Shown: piece after piece, positions 1 through 6,500 of the stretch
Layout: each line of letters starts with the position of its first letter
How positions within the stretch are numbered: position 1 is the stretch's first letter
NCBI GenBank assembly: GCA_003228415.1
Contig: QIDL01000286.1
Span: 1 to 6,500 of the forward strand
Direction of reading: 5' to 3'
Source: Gammaproteobacteria bacterium
Lineage (GTDB): Bacteria; Pseudomonadota; Gammaproteobacteria; Pseudomonadales; Azotimanducaceae
DNA: 6,500 nucleotides
Notes under the pieces: model-generated
Databases searched by the model: none
Told to the model about the DNA's origin: nothing
Seen by the model: only the letters and a program-made list of their open reading frames with translations
Translations under genes and position numbers: made by a program

Positions 1-13
1 ACATCGTAGCAAG

Positions 14-985
14 ATGGAAGCCGTAGAAACCGTCCAGCAGGAACGGGTCGGCGCTGTCACTCAGTGGCTTTCAAAGCGCATCATCGGTCATGAAATTCTC
101 ATAGAGCGACTGATGACTGCCCTGTTATGTGGCGGCCACCTGCTGGTCGAAGGTGCGCCGGGGCTGGCGAAAACTCGTGCCATCAAAGAGCTGGCGAGCG
201 CCGTCGATGGCGATTTTCACCGGATCCAGTTCACCCCTGACCTGTTGCCCAGCGATGTCACCGGTACCGAGATCTATCGTCCAGAAGACGGATCGTTCAA
301 ATTTCAACGAGGCCCCGTGTTCCACAACCTGCTGCTGGCCGACGAGGTCAATCGGGCACCTGCAAAGGTTCAATCCGCACTTCTGGAAGCGATGGCGGAA
401 CATCAGGTCAGCGTCGGACGCCAGACCTTTCCGTTGCCGGAATTGTTTCTGGTCATGGCCACGCAGAACCCGATAGAACAGGAAGGCACATATCCATTGC
501 CGGAAGCACAACTCGACCGCTTCCTGATGCACGTGAACGTGTCCTATCCTGACGAAACAGCAGAAACAAAAATTCTGCACCTGGTTCGCAAAGAGAACCG
601 GCAGCGCAGCACCGAAGCCAGAGCGCCGTATCGCCTTACAGAGGATGACATCTTCGCCGCTCGACAATCGATTCTCGGGCTCTATATGGCGGAACCTATC
701 GAACGCTATATCGTGGCCCTGACGATGGCTTCCAGGGAAGCTCGTGGCGAGTTGTCGCAGTGGCTCGAGTATGGTGCAAGCCCGCGTGGCACGATCGCTC
801 TGGACCAGTGTGCACGTACACTCGCCTGGCTGGATCATCGGGATTTCGTCACACCGGAAGACGTTCAGACAATTGCCCACGACGTTTATCGCCATCGCCT
901 GATCCTGAGCTTCGATGCAGAAGCCCAGGGGGTGTCTCCGGACGACGTGACGGATATTCTGATCAGTCAGGTTCCCGTACCTTAG
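14..985 (+). CDS. moxR: MoxR-family AAA+ ATPase of the Bat operon
   Basis: This 323-residue protein is a cytosolic AAA+ ATPase of the MoxR family, thought to remodel or activate VWA-domain partner proteins using ATP. All core motifs are visible: Walker A GAPGLAKT at residues 47-54, Walker B LLLADE ending at D110-E111 followed by VNRAP, sensor 1 ATQNP at 149-153, the LPEAQLDRF arginine-finger region at 162-170, and sensor 2 GASPRGT at 254-260. The C-terminal lid helices fill 260-323. Length is normal for the family. The ATG at 14 leaves about 46 residues before Walker A, which is usual. No clear Shine-Dalgarno is visible in the 13 bases before it, and the frame is open to the window edge, so a start further upstream cannot be excluded. 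It is the first gene seen of the operon and ends 8 bases before the DUF58 start. The symbol is a family name; a link to methanol dehydrogenase is not implied. Confidence 0.96.
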   Translation: MEAVETVQQERVGAVTQWLSKRIIGHEILIERLMTALLCGGHLLVEGAPGLAKTRAIKELASAVDGDFHRIQFTPDLLPSDVTGTEIYRPEDGSFKFQRGPVFHNLLLADEVNRAPAKVQSALLEAMAEHQVSVGRQTFPLPELFLVMATQNPIEQEGTYPLPEAQLDRFLMHVNVSYPDETAETKILHLVRKENRQRSTEARAPYRLTEDDIFAARQSILGLYMAEPIERYIVALTMASREARGELSQWLEYGASPRGTIALDQCARTLAWLDHRDFVTPEDVQTIAHDVYRHRLILSFDAEAQGVSPDDVTDILISQVPVP

Positions 986-993
986 CCGCAACG

Positions 994-1905
994 GTGGCAG
1001 ACGAGCCCATACTACGAGGCGCTTATGTGGAGCTGAGTGACCTGCTCAAACTCCGCTATCGGCGTCAGCAGGTCAGTAGTCACAGCGCCCGCGTCATTGG
1101 AAATCAGGCGGGCAATCGGCTTTCCAAATTGCGCGGCCGTGGTATCGATTTTTCTGAAGTCCGCGCTTACCAACCCGGCGATGACGTGCGCACCATCGAT
1201 TGGCGGGTCACAGCTCGGAAAAACAAACCCCATACGAAAGTGTTTCGCGAAGAACGAGAGCGATTGACACTGGTGGTGGTCGATCAGAGCCAGAGCATGT
1301 TTTTCGGTTCACACACGCGTCTGAAATCGGTGGCAGCGGCAGAACTCGCAGCCCTGGGCGTCTGGCAGGCACTGAATCACAATGATCGGGTCGGCGGCAT
1401 GATCATCGGTAATGAGACCTACGCGGCCCACAAGCCTTACCGGAACATCAAATCGGTCGCAAGATTTCTCGGCGATCTGGCTCGGATGAACCAGGCTTTG
1501 AGCCGCGGCCACCCTCGCCCGTCCGCCAGCCATTTTGCGGAAGCCCTTGCTCAGATACGTCGGCTCGCCCATAGCAACTACCGCATCTACTTCATCAGCG
1601 ATTTCCAGCCAATCGGCAATCACTGGCGGGATGCATTCCGTAGTCTAAGCCGCCGCAACGAATTGATCGCTCTCAAGATCTTCGATCCTCTGGAGCGCCA
1701 TCTGCCCCCCTCCGACAGTTACACGGTCACCGACGGTGCCAACCGCTGGCAATTCCATGCCGGTAATCCACGATTACGCAAGCACTATGAAGGGCAATTC
1801 GAAAGCGTCGAGGAGCAATTCAGAAAGGTCTGCGAACAGACGATGGTGGAGTATCGATCCATTCCTACCGACCTGCCGCTCTCGAGATTACCGGGGTGGT
1901 CTTAG
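994..1905 (+). CDS. DUF58 domain protein (VWA-like), Bat operon
   Basis: This is a 303-residue soluble protein with no membrane segment or signal peptide. It carries the DUF58 signature, RGRGIDFSEVRAY then QPGDD and IDWRVTAR, at residues 47-75. A VWA-like fold follows, with a DxSxS metal site at D97-S99-S101 (DQSQSMFFG), a probable second loop at S179 and an aspartate at D203 (YFISDF). DUF58 proteins nearly always sit next to a MoxR ATPase and are presumed partners or substrates; the exact role is unknown. The start is uncertain. GTG 994 has no good ribosome site but keeps the GAYVEL stretch that I believe is conserved in relatives. GTG 1027 has GAGG at 1016-1019, seven bases upstream, and would give 292 residues. 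The frame is also open back to ATG 760 inside moxR, but that extension is rich in R, S and P and looks like shadow sequence. The gene is followed by the only sizeable gap in the operon. Confidence 0.94.
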   Translation: MADEPILRGAYVELSDLLKLRYRRQQVSSHSARVIGNQAGNRLSKLRGRGIDFSEVRAYQPGDDVRTIDWRVTARKNKPHTKVFREERERLTLVVVDQSQSMFFGSHTRLKSVAAAELAALGVWQALNHNDRVGGMIIGNETYAAHKPYRNIKSVARFLGDLARMNQALSRGHPRPSASHFAEALAQIRRLAHSNYRIYFISDFQPIGNHWRDAFRSLSRRNELIALKIFDPLERHLPPSDSYTVTDGANRWQFHAGNPRLRKHYEGQFESVEEQFRKVCEQTMVEYRSIPTDLPLSRLPGWS

Positions 1906-1909
1906 GGAC

Positions 1910-1960
1910 CCTGGTGTCCTGCCACTCTAATATGTGCTATTTGTGAGGCGGGACGCCAGG
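1910..1960 (+). promoter_or_regulatory. Long RNA hairpin over the DUF4381 start
   Basis: The arm CCTGGTGTCCTGCC (1910-1923) pairs without interruption with GGCGGGACGCCAGG (1947-1960), giving 14 pairs, 12 Watson-Crick and 2 G-U, around a 23-base AU-richer loop. The right arm contains part of GAGG (1945-1948), all of GGGA (1950-1953) and the first G of the GTG start codon at 1960, so folding should hide the DUF4381 ribosome site. The left arm begins five bases after the DUF58 stop codon (1903-1905), so a terminating ribosome would cover part of it. No U-run follows, so it is not an intrinsic terminator. A short alternative hairpin (GGAC 1906-1909 with GTCC 1916-1919) competes with the left arm. 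The pairing is seen directly; the regulatory role is inferred. Confidence 0.6.
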
Positions 1961-2436
1961 TGCAAGCGGATTTACTGCAACAACTTCGAGACATTCATCT
2001 CCCCGCGGAGCCGCTGTGGTGGCCACCGGCGCCGGGTTGGTGGCTGCTCGCTGCGCTCGGGATAGCGGCGCTGATCTATCTCGCTCGCCAGATCGGCGCT
2101 GCGATCAGAAGACGTCGTCCCATCAGGGAAGCCCGCAAGCTCTATCAGAAGCTGTATGGTGACTATCTCAGCGGCATCATCGATGATCGAATTTACCTGC
2201 ACGAGAGCAACGAGCTGCTGAAGCGACTTTTCATTCACGGCCTCCACGACGACCAGGCTCGCAAAGCCAATGACGACGACTGGCTGCGCATGCTCGACAA
2301 ACGTTCCGGGACCAGCCAGTTCAGCGAAGGTCCTGGCAGACAGCTCGGCAACCAGCGATTCCGGTTCAAGCCTGAAGCCGACCCGCAGGCGCTGCATCCT
2401 CTGCTGTCCCGTTTCCTGAAAGAGGTGCGCCCATGA
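1960..2436 (+). CDS. DUF4381 family small membrane protein
   Basis: This 158-residue protein has the features of the DUF4381 family found in gammaproteobacterial Bat operons. It has an N-terminal LRDIHLP motif (residues 9-15), then a WWPPAPGWW segment (20-28) leading into one membrane helix at about 27-45, then an RRRR cluster at 50-53 that should lie in the cytoplasm. The rest (about 54-158) is a charged, mostly helical domain with no recognisable catalytic motif. The function is unknown; it is presumed to be a membrane component of the MoxR/VWA assembly. GTG at 1960 is the only sensible start, because the conserved motif begins only eight codons later and no other ATG, GTG or TTG precedes it in frame after the upstream stop. 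Possible ribosome sites are GAGG at 1945-1948 or GGGA at 1950-1953, both within the hairpin region. Its TGA overlaps the batA ATG by four bases. Confidence 0.9.
   Translation: MQADLLQQLRDIHLPAEPLWWPPAPGWWLLAALGIAALIYLARQIGAAIRRRRPIREARKLYQKLYGDYLSGIIDDRIYLHESNELLKRLFIHGLHDDQARKANDDDWLRMLDKRSGTSQFSEGPGRQLGNQRFRFKPEADPQALHPLLSRFLKEVRP
2421..2425 (+). promoter_or_regulatory. Ribosome binding site of batA
   Basis: AGAGG lies seven bases before ATG 2433, inside the end of the DUF4381 gene. It supports this start and coupled translation through the ATGA stop-start overlap. Confidence 0.7.
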
Positions 2437-3437
2437 TCGAGTGGATCTGGCCCTGGGTCTCTCTATTACTACCGCTGCCGTTGCTGATACGCTGGTTGTT
2501 TACCCCGGTGGAACGCGAGCAAGCCGCGTTGACCGTGCCCAGCGTTGCGAGTTTCAAATCCGAAGAAGGTGTCCGTGGTGGGCTCGAAGACCGTCCCCTG
2601 GCGTGGCGCGGAATGCTGCTCTGGCTCATATGGCTGGCCTTGATTGGCGCCACCGCCCGCCCACAGTGGACGGGAGAGCCTGTCACCCTGCCGACCTCAG
2701 GACGTGATCTGATGCTGGCCGTGGATATCTCCGGCAGCATGGGCACCGAAGATCTTCAATTGGGCGGGCAGTTGGTCAATCGGCTGACCGTCGTCAAGAA
2801 AGTGGTAGGCGAATTCATCTCGGCCCGTGAGGGTGACCGCGTCGGTCTCATTCTTTTTGGAACCAACGCTTATCTGCAGGCACCGCTGACTTTCGACCTG
2901 CCGACGGTAGATCGACTCCTGATAGAAGCCCCGGTCGGCATCGCTGGAGGTAAGACTGCCATTGGTGACGCCATCGGGCTCGCAGTGAAACGGCTCAGGC
3001 AACGTCCGGAGGGTGATCGGGTGCTGATCCTCCTGACAGATGGAGCCAACAACGTAGGTGAAGTGGCGCCGATAAAGGCGGCAGAGCTTGCGGCGCAAGA
3101 CAATATCCGAATCTATACCGTGGGGGTCGGCGCGGATGAGATGCGCCTGCCCAGTCTGCTTGGGGTATTCGGCTCCAGGGTCGTCAACCCTTCGGCGGAA
3201 CTCGATGAAGACACGTTGACAGATATCGCGAAAGCCACAGGCGGACGCTACTTTCGGGCGCAAAACACCGCGAAGATGGTCGAAATCTATGACCTCATCG
3301 ATGCTCTGGAACCGATTGAACAGGAAGCAGAAACTTACCGGCCCATCGCCGTGCTCTACCACTGGCCCATGGGCGCCGCGTGGCTGCTGTTTCTACTGCT
3401 GATCACTTGTGACTGGCGAGGCTGGGGCGGTGATTGA
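2433..3437 (+). CDS. batA: BatA-like VWA domain membrane protein
   Basis: This is a 334-residue inner-membrane protein with a von Willebrand A domain. Hydrophobic segments lie at about 5-23 and 59-76, followed by the VWA domain (about 92-290) and a C-terminal helix at about 311-326. This is the usual BatA arrangement, with the VWA domain between membrane helices. The metal-ion-dependent adhesion site looks intact: D98-x-S100-x-S102 (DISGSM), T175 in GGKTAIGDA, and D203 in LLTDGANN. The VNPSAELDEDTL and GGRYFRA stretches (251-275) also fit the family. By the positive-inside rule the VWA domain probably faces the periplasm. It is thought to bind partners in a Bat complex linked to stress tolerance in some bacteria; no enzyme activity is expected. 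The ATG start has a good AGAGG ribosome site and overlaps the previous gene by four bases. The 3' end overlaps batB by eight. Confidence 0.95.
   Translation: MIEWIWPWVSLLLPLPLLIRWLFTPVEREQAALTVPSVASFKSEEGVRGGLEDRPLAWRGMLLWLIWLALIGATARPQWTGEPVTLPTSGRDLMLAVDISGSMGTEDLQLGGQLVNRLTVVKKVVGEFISAREGDRVGLILFGTNAYLQAPLTFDLPTVDRLLIEAPVGIAGGKTAIGDAIGLAVKRLRQRPEGDRVLILLTDGANNVGEVAPIKAAELAAQDNIRIYTVGVGADEMRLPSLLGVFGSRVVNPSAELDEDTLTDIAKATGGRYFRAQNTAKMVEIYDLIDALEPIEQEAETYRPIAVLYHWPMGAAWLLFLLLITCDWRGWGGD
3418..3421 (+). promoter_or_regulatory. Ribosome binding site of batB/batC
   Basis: GAGG ends eight bases before GTG 3430, within the last codons of batA. It favours GTG 3430 over the in-frame GTG at 3409, which would place this site inside the coding region. 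Confidence 0.65.
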
Positions 3438-5145
3438 AGAGTTGATCTTCATCCGACCCTGGTGGCTTGCTGGCGTTCTGCCGGTCATCGTCCTTGGTGT
3501 GCTTTGGGCGAGACGCCGGATGGCTGCCTCTCACTGGGAATCCAAAATCGATCCCGCGCTGTTGGAAGTGCTGCTGGAACCCGGCAGCAAAGGTGGTTTC
3601 AAGAAGCTGGCCTGGCTCGTTGCCATCGCCCTGGCGGTAGCCACGATCGGTCTGGCAGGGCCCGCCTGGTACAAGTTACCTCAGCCCGTTGAGCAAAAGC
3701 GTGATGCCCTGGTCATTGTCTTTGACCTGTCGCTGTCTATGCTCGCCCGGGACCTCAGACCATCACGACTGGTGCGGGCTCGGCAGAAAATCACTGACGT
3801 GCTGAGGCTCAGAACCGAAGGCTACACGGCGCTGGTGGCTTACGCTGGAGATGCCCATACCGTCGCACCTCTCACCGATGACGTGCGAACCATTGAAAAC
3901 CTGCTGGCTTCGCTGAGTCCGGAAATGATGCCCGTCCTCGGCAGTAACCTGGAAAGCGCACTGCAAACCAGTAAAACATTGTTTGAAAATGCTCGGATCC
4001 AGCAGGGTCGGCTGCTACTGGTCACCGATGGAATCGATGAGGTCAGCGACGCTGGTGCTCTGTGTGAGCGGAATTATCCGCTGTCGATCCTCGGTGTAGG
4101 TACCGGCGGCGGTGCTTACATACCCCTCGACTTCATCAACCAACCCGGCCAGGTATTGCGTACTCAGTCCGGAGACCCTATCACCGCCCGCCTCGACTCC
4201 TCCCGCCTGGCTGACGTCGCGGACAACTGTCATGGCCGCTACCGGCAGCTCGGGCTCGGCGACGATGACATCATCGAGCTTCTGGGCACGCCGCTGCCCA
4301 GCGAAGACGAAACCGAGGAAGTGGAAAGGGACTTCGACACCTGGGCAGACATGGGCTATCTGGCCGGTGTCCTGCTCATACCCCTTTTGCTGCTCGGATT
4401 CCGGCGCGGCCTGTTTGCGGTACTGGTTATCGGTATCCTTCCGGCTCCTGCGCAGGCAAATCTCTGGGACGATCTCTGGCAGCGAGCCGACCAGCAAGCC
4501 CACACCGCCCTGAACCAGGGTTCACCCGATATCGCTTCGACGTTATTCGAGGATCAGAACTGGCGAGCCGTCGCTCAGTATCGGGCCGGAGATTATGTAA
4601 GCGCCGCAAAGAGTTTCAGCGGCCTCGATGATGCGGAGGCTTTCTATAACCAGGGCAATTCGCTCGCCAGGAACGGCGAGTACCAGGCCGCCCTCAATGC
4701 CTACGACAAGATGCTCAACACGATCCCAGATCACGAAGACGCCTTGTTCAATCGAGACCTGGTACAGAGGCTGTTCGAAGAACAGGAATCCAAGCAGAAG
4801 GATTCCGAAAGTGAAGGCGACCAGGGCTCCGATCCCCAGGATCAGAGCCATGCACAGCAGGCAGACGATCGCCAACGACAGGATCAACAGGGTGGTCAGC
4901 AAGACCAGCCACCCGAACAGGAGCCTTCCGAGGCGGGTCAGTCGCAAGCGCAATCAGACGAGCAGCAATCGGACAGCGAAGAAGGCGAGAGCAATCGGGA
5001 CGAACACCAGGACGCCATGGAGCAATGGCTGCGCCGGGTACCAGACGATCCCGGTGGTCTGTTGAGGCGCAAGTTTCAGTATGAGACCAATCAACGACTG
5101 AGGCGTGGTGATTATTCGAACCGTGAGACGGAGAAGATCTGGTGA
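3430..5145 (+). CDS. batB: BatB-BatC fusion: VWA domain plus TPR protein
   Basis: This 571-residue membrane protein joins a BatB-like VWA domain to a BatC-like TPR region. The N-terminus reads IRPWWL, typical of BatB, with helices at about 12-27 and 60-79. The VWA domain (about 90-285) has D99-x-S101-x-S103 (DLSLSM), S172 where BatA has T175, and D200 (LVTDGID). Helices at about 308-324 and 328-342 follow; the second ends in APAQA and resembles a signal peptide. TPR-like helices span about 378-435 (WRAVAQYRAGDY, then YNQGNSLARNGEY). A Q/D/E/S-rich linker runs from 452 to 526, and a conserved tail, MEQWLRRVPDDPGGLLRRKF, lies at 530-549. Positive residues at 28-30 and 325-326 fit a cytoplasmic side, which puts both the VWA and TPR domains in the periplasm. 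The TPR region presumably gathers partner proteins. GTG 3430 was chosen over GTG 3409 (578 residues) because of the GAGG at 3418 and the family-like MIEELIFIRPWWL start. The fusion is normal in Gammaproteobacteria; Bacteroides-type operons keep batB and batC apart. Confidence 0.94.
   Translation: MIEELIFIRPWWLAGVLPVIVLGVLWARRRMAASHWESKIDPALLEVLLEPGSKGGFKKLAWLVAIALAVATIGLAGPAWYKLPQPVEQKRDALVIVFDLSLSMLARDLRPSRLVRARQKITDVLRLRTEGYTALVAYAGDAHTVAPLTDDVRTIENLLASLSPEMMPVLGSNLESALQTSKTLFENARIQQGRLLLVTDGIDEVSDAGALCERNYPLSILGVGTGGGAYIPLDFINQPGQVLRTQSGDPITARLDSSRLADVADNCHGRYRQLGLGDDDIIELLGTPLPSEDETEEVERDFDTWADMGYLAGVLLIPLLLLGFRRGLFAVLVIGILPAPAQANLWDDLWQRADQQAHTALNQGSPDIASTLFEDQNWRAVAQYRAGDYVSAAKSFSGLDDAEAFYNQGNSLARNGEYQAALNAYDKMLNTIPDHEDALFNRDLVQRLFEEQESKQKDSESEGDQGSDPQDQSHAQQADDRQRQDQQGGQQDQPPEQEPSEAGQSQAQSDEQQSDSEEGESNRDEHQDAMEQWLRRVPDDPGGLLRRKFQYETNQRLRRGDYSNRETEKIW
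5130..5133 (+). promoter_or_regulatory. Ribosome binding site of batD
   Basis: GGAG sits eight bases before GTG 5142, inside the last codons of batB/batC. With the GTGA stop-start overlap it supports this start and translational coupling. Confidence 0.65.
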
Positions 5146-6500
5146 GACAGATACCGACCGGACTCTCCAGCCTGTTGCTTTTGACATTTGCCGCGCTTGG
5201 CTTTGCGGAGCTCCGCACCTCACTGGAGCCGCGGCTGATCGATGAGATGGACACCGTCAGGCTGACCATCCGGGCGGATGGTACCAGCCAGTTGGAAGCG
5301 CCCGATCTGAGTGCGCTGGAGACGGATTTCGAAGTACTCGGCAATCAGACCTCGAGTCGCATCAGCAGCATCAACGGTCGCACACTGGCAACGGTCGAGT
5401 ATCAGATCAGTCTGCGTCCCCGCCATACCGGCGAGATCATGGTGCCGCGGCTGAAGATCGGTGATGAGTTTTCACAAGCCATTCGACTCGTGGTCCGACC
5501 ACTCGATCCCAGCATCAAGAAGACCATCGGAAACATGGTTTTCTTCGAGACGGAGCTGAGTCAGAATCCTGTCTACGTGCAGGCGGAAACCGTACTGGTG
5601 CGGCGCCTCTACTACTCTCAGGGCGTGCAGATCTATAGCGACTTACCCGGTCTTCCCATCGTCAAAAATGCCGTTGTGATCGCACTTGGTGATACCCAGT
5701 CTCGATCGGTTCTCCGCGAAGGCCAGCGCTACGGTGTCATCGAACAACGATTCGCACTGTTTCCAGAGCGAAGCGGCGTATTGACGATTCCATCGATCTC
5801 AGTGACCAGCAGTGTGCGTCTGCAATCAGCCGGGCGTACTCGGCGCTCCGGGATCCGAGTGAGCACCGAGGCCATCGATCTGGAGGTTCGACCGATCCCC
5901 GCCAGCTATCCGTCAGGCGTGCCGTGGCTGCCTGCAACCGACATCGTCCTGACTCAATCATGGGATCCTGGAAACCGTACCATCGAAATCGGTGACCCGC
6001 TTACATTCAGGCTCGATATCGAAGCCAAAGGCAACCGTGGCAGTGCCATTCCGCCCATCCCCATGCCATTGCCCTCCGCTCAGTTCAAGATCTATCCCGA
6101 AGCGCCGGTGATGGACGAAATCGCCGATTCAGGAACGATTAAAGGTCAACGCCGGGAAACCTATGCGCTGATTCCGACCGGACCCGGAATCGTAGCAGTG
6201 CCACCCGTGACCGTCACCTGGTGGGATACAGTCTCAGATCGGTTGCGAAGAACCAGCACGCCAGTCTCCGAGCTGACCATCACCGGAACTGTCATCCCGA
6301 TCCAGAAACATCCCGAAGCCGAGGTCGCAACGGATCAGACGCAATCCGCCAATCAGGTTGAGGAGAGTTACAAGGTGTTGCCGAACGCGGCAGGGGCCTT
6401 CGCATTGGTAGTGATTGGCCTGACAATCTTCATCCTGGTCACCATGCTGACAGCGCGACGGCTGAATTATCGCCTGCCCGGCATCATTGGATACCTGAAC
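5142..6500 (+). CDS. batD: BatD family protein, 3' end beyond window
   Basis: An open frame starts at GTG 5142 and continues without a stop to the last base, giving 453 residues; the gene is cut by the window edge, not broken. The N-terminus looks like a signal peptide: R2, a hydrophobic core at about 8-21, and likely cleavage after A22 (LGFA, then E23). The first mature domain has the BatD-type sequence DLSALETDFEVLGNQTSSR (55-73) followed by INGRTL and SLRPRHTGEI, expected to form beta-sandwich domains in the periplasm. Further beta-rich stretches continue to about residue 395, then a polar linker and one membrane helix at about 418-437, with RR at 439-440 beginning the cytoplasmic tail. 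No catalytic motif is apparent; BatD is viewed as a large scaffold of the Bat complex. Gammaproteobacterial BatD proteins usually run on past this helix, so probably on the order of 100 residues are missing. It overlaps the batB/batC stop by four bases. Confidence 0.92.
   Translation, partial: MRQIPTGLSSLLLLTFAALGFAELRTSLEPRLIDEMDTVRLTIRADGTSQLEAPDLSALETDFEVLGNQTSSRISSINGRTLATVEYQISLRPRHTGEIMVPRLKIGDEFSQAIRLVVRPLDPSIKKTIGNMVFFETELSQNPVYVQAETVLVRRLYYSQGVQIYSDLPGLPIVKNAVVIALGDTQSRSVLREGQRYGVIEQRFALFPERSGVLTIPSISVTSSVRLQSAGRTRRSGIRVSTEAIDLEVRPIPASYPSGVPWLPATDIVLTQSWDPGNRTIEIGDPLTFRLDIEAKGNRGSAIPPIPMPLPSAQFKIYPEAPVMDEIADSGTIKGQRRETYALIPTGPGIVAVPPVTVTWWDTVSDRLRRTSTPVSELTITGTVIPIQKHPEAEVATDQTQSANQVEESYKVLPNAAGAFALVVIGLTIFILVTMLTARRLNYRLPGIIGYLN

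Noticed and set aside
125..991. 288-codon open frame on the minus strand opposite moxR
   Set aside because: It lies fully antisense to a gene with every AAA+ motif, its translation is rich in C, R and H with no recognisable domain, and such shadows are common in GC-rich DNA.
760..993. Upstream in-frame extension of DUF58 inside moxR (ATG 760)
   Set aside because: It would overlap moxR by over 220 bases, and the translated extension is low-quality, arginine- and serine-rich sequence unlike the start of DUF58 proteins.
1928..1933. TAATAT in the 1906-1959 gap as a promoter -10 box
   Set aside because: It matches only four of six consensus bases, and no -35-like sequence lies about 17 bases upstream.
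1910..1975. Hairpin as an intrinsic terminator
   Set aside because: The stem is not followed by a run of T; it leads straight into the DUF4381 coding sequence.
3409..3429. GTG 3409 as start of BatB/BatC
   Set aside because: It adds seven residues (MTGEAGA) unlike BatB starts and puts the GAGG site inside the gene; GTG 3430 fits better.
4793..4980. Tandem DNA repeat in the CAG/GAC-rich part of batB/batC
   Set aside because: There is no fixed repeat unit; it is biased codon use for a Q/D/E/S-rich linker.
4748..5344. 198-codon minus-strand frame across the batB/batC-batD junction
   Set aside because: It is antisense to two well-supported overlapping genes, and its composition is set by the repetitive CAG/GAC codons of the Q/D linker.
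6380..6500. BatD as a truncated or broken gene
   Set aside because: The frame is intact up to the last base and the coding style does not change; it is cut only by the window edge.

Overview
The window is a co-directional, gap-poor Bat-type operon (Bacteroides aerotolerance, MoxR/VWA type) covering almost the whole 6.5 kb on the plus strand. Gene order is MoxR-family AAA+ ATPase, DUF58 protein, small membrane protein of the DUF4381 family, BatA-like VWA protein, BatB-BatC fusion (VWA plus TPR), and the start of BatD, which runs off the right edge. This order, with DUF4381 in third place and batB and batC fused, is what I know from Gammaproteobacteria such as Pseudomonas-like and Legionella-like genomes. 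Together with moderately GC-rich DNA and frequent GTG starts, it suggests a gammaproteobacterium. The genus cannot be read from the sequence.

Layout: 14-985 MoxR ATPase; 994-1905 DUF58; a 54-base gap (1906-1959) that holds a strong RNA hairpin; 1960-2436 DUF4381; 2433-3437 BatA; 3430-5145 BatB/BatC; 5142-6500 BatD, with no stop inside the window. The last four genes overlap by 4, 8 and 4 bases, which points to translational coupling. The promoter and anything before base 14 lie outside. Nothing on the minus strand looks real.

How the genes probably work together (family knowledge plus inference): the cytosolic MoxR ATPase is thought to act as a chaperone-like motor on partners carrying von Willebrand A (metal-binding MIDAS) domains. 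Three such partners are encoded here: DUF58 (soluble), BatA and BatB (membrane-anchored). The TPR tail of BatB/C, the DUF4381 protein and the large secreted-side BatD would form an envelope complex with them. Bat operons have been linked to oxygen, oxidative or envelope stress tolerance in some bacteria, but the molecular job is not settled.

The most unusual element is the 14-bp hairpin at 1910-1960. It pairs through the ribosome binding region and first base of the DUF4381 start codon, sits at the only sizeable gap in the operon, and is strand-specific because both imperfect pairs are G-U in the plus-strand RNA. No CRISPR array, tRNA, rRNA, mobile element or clearly new system was seen.
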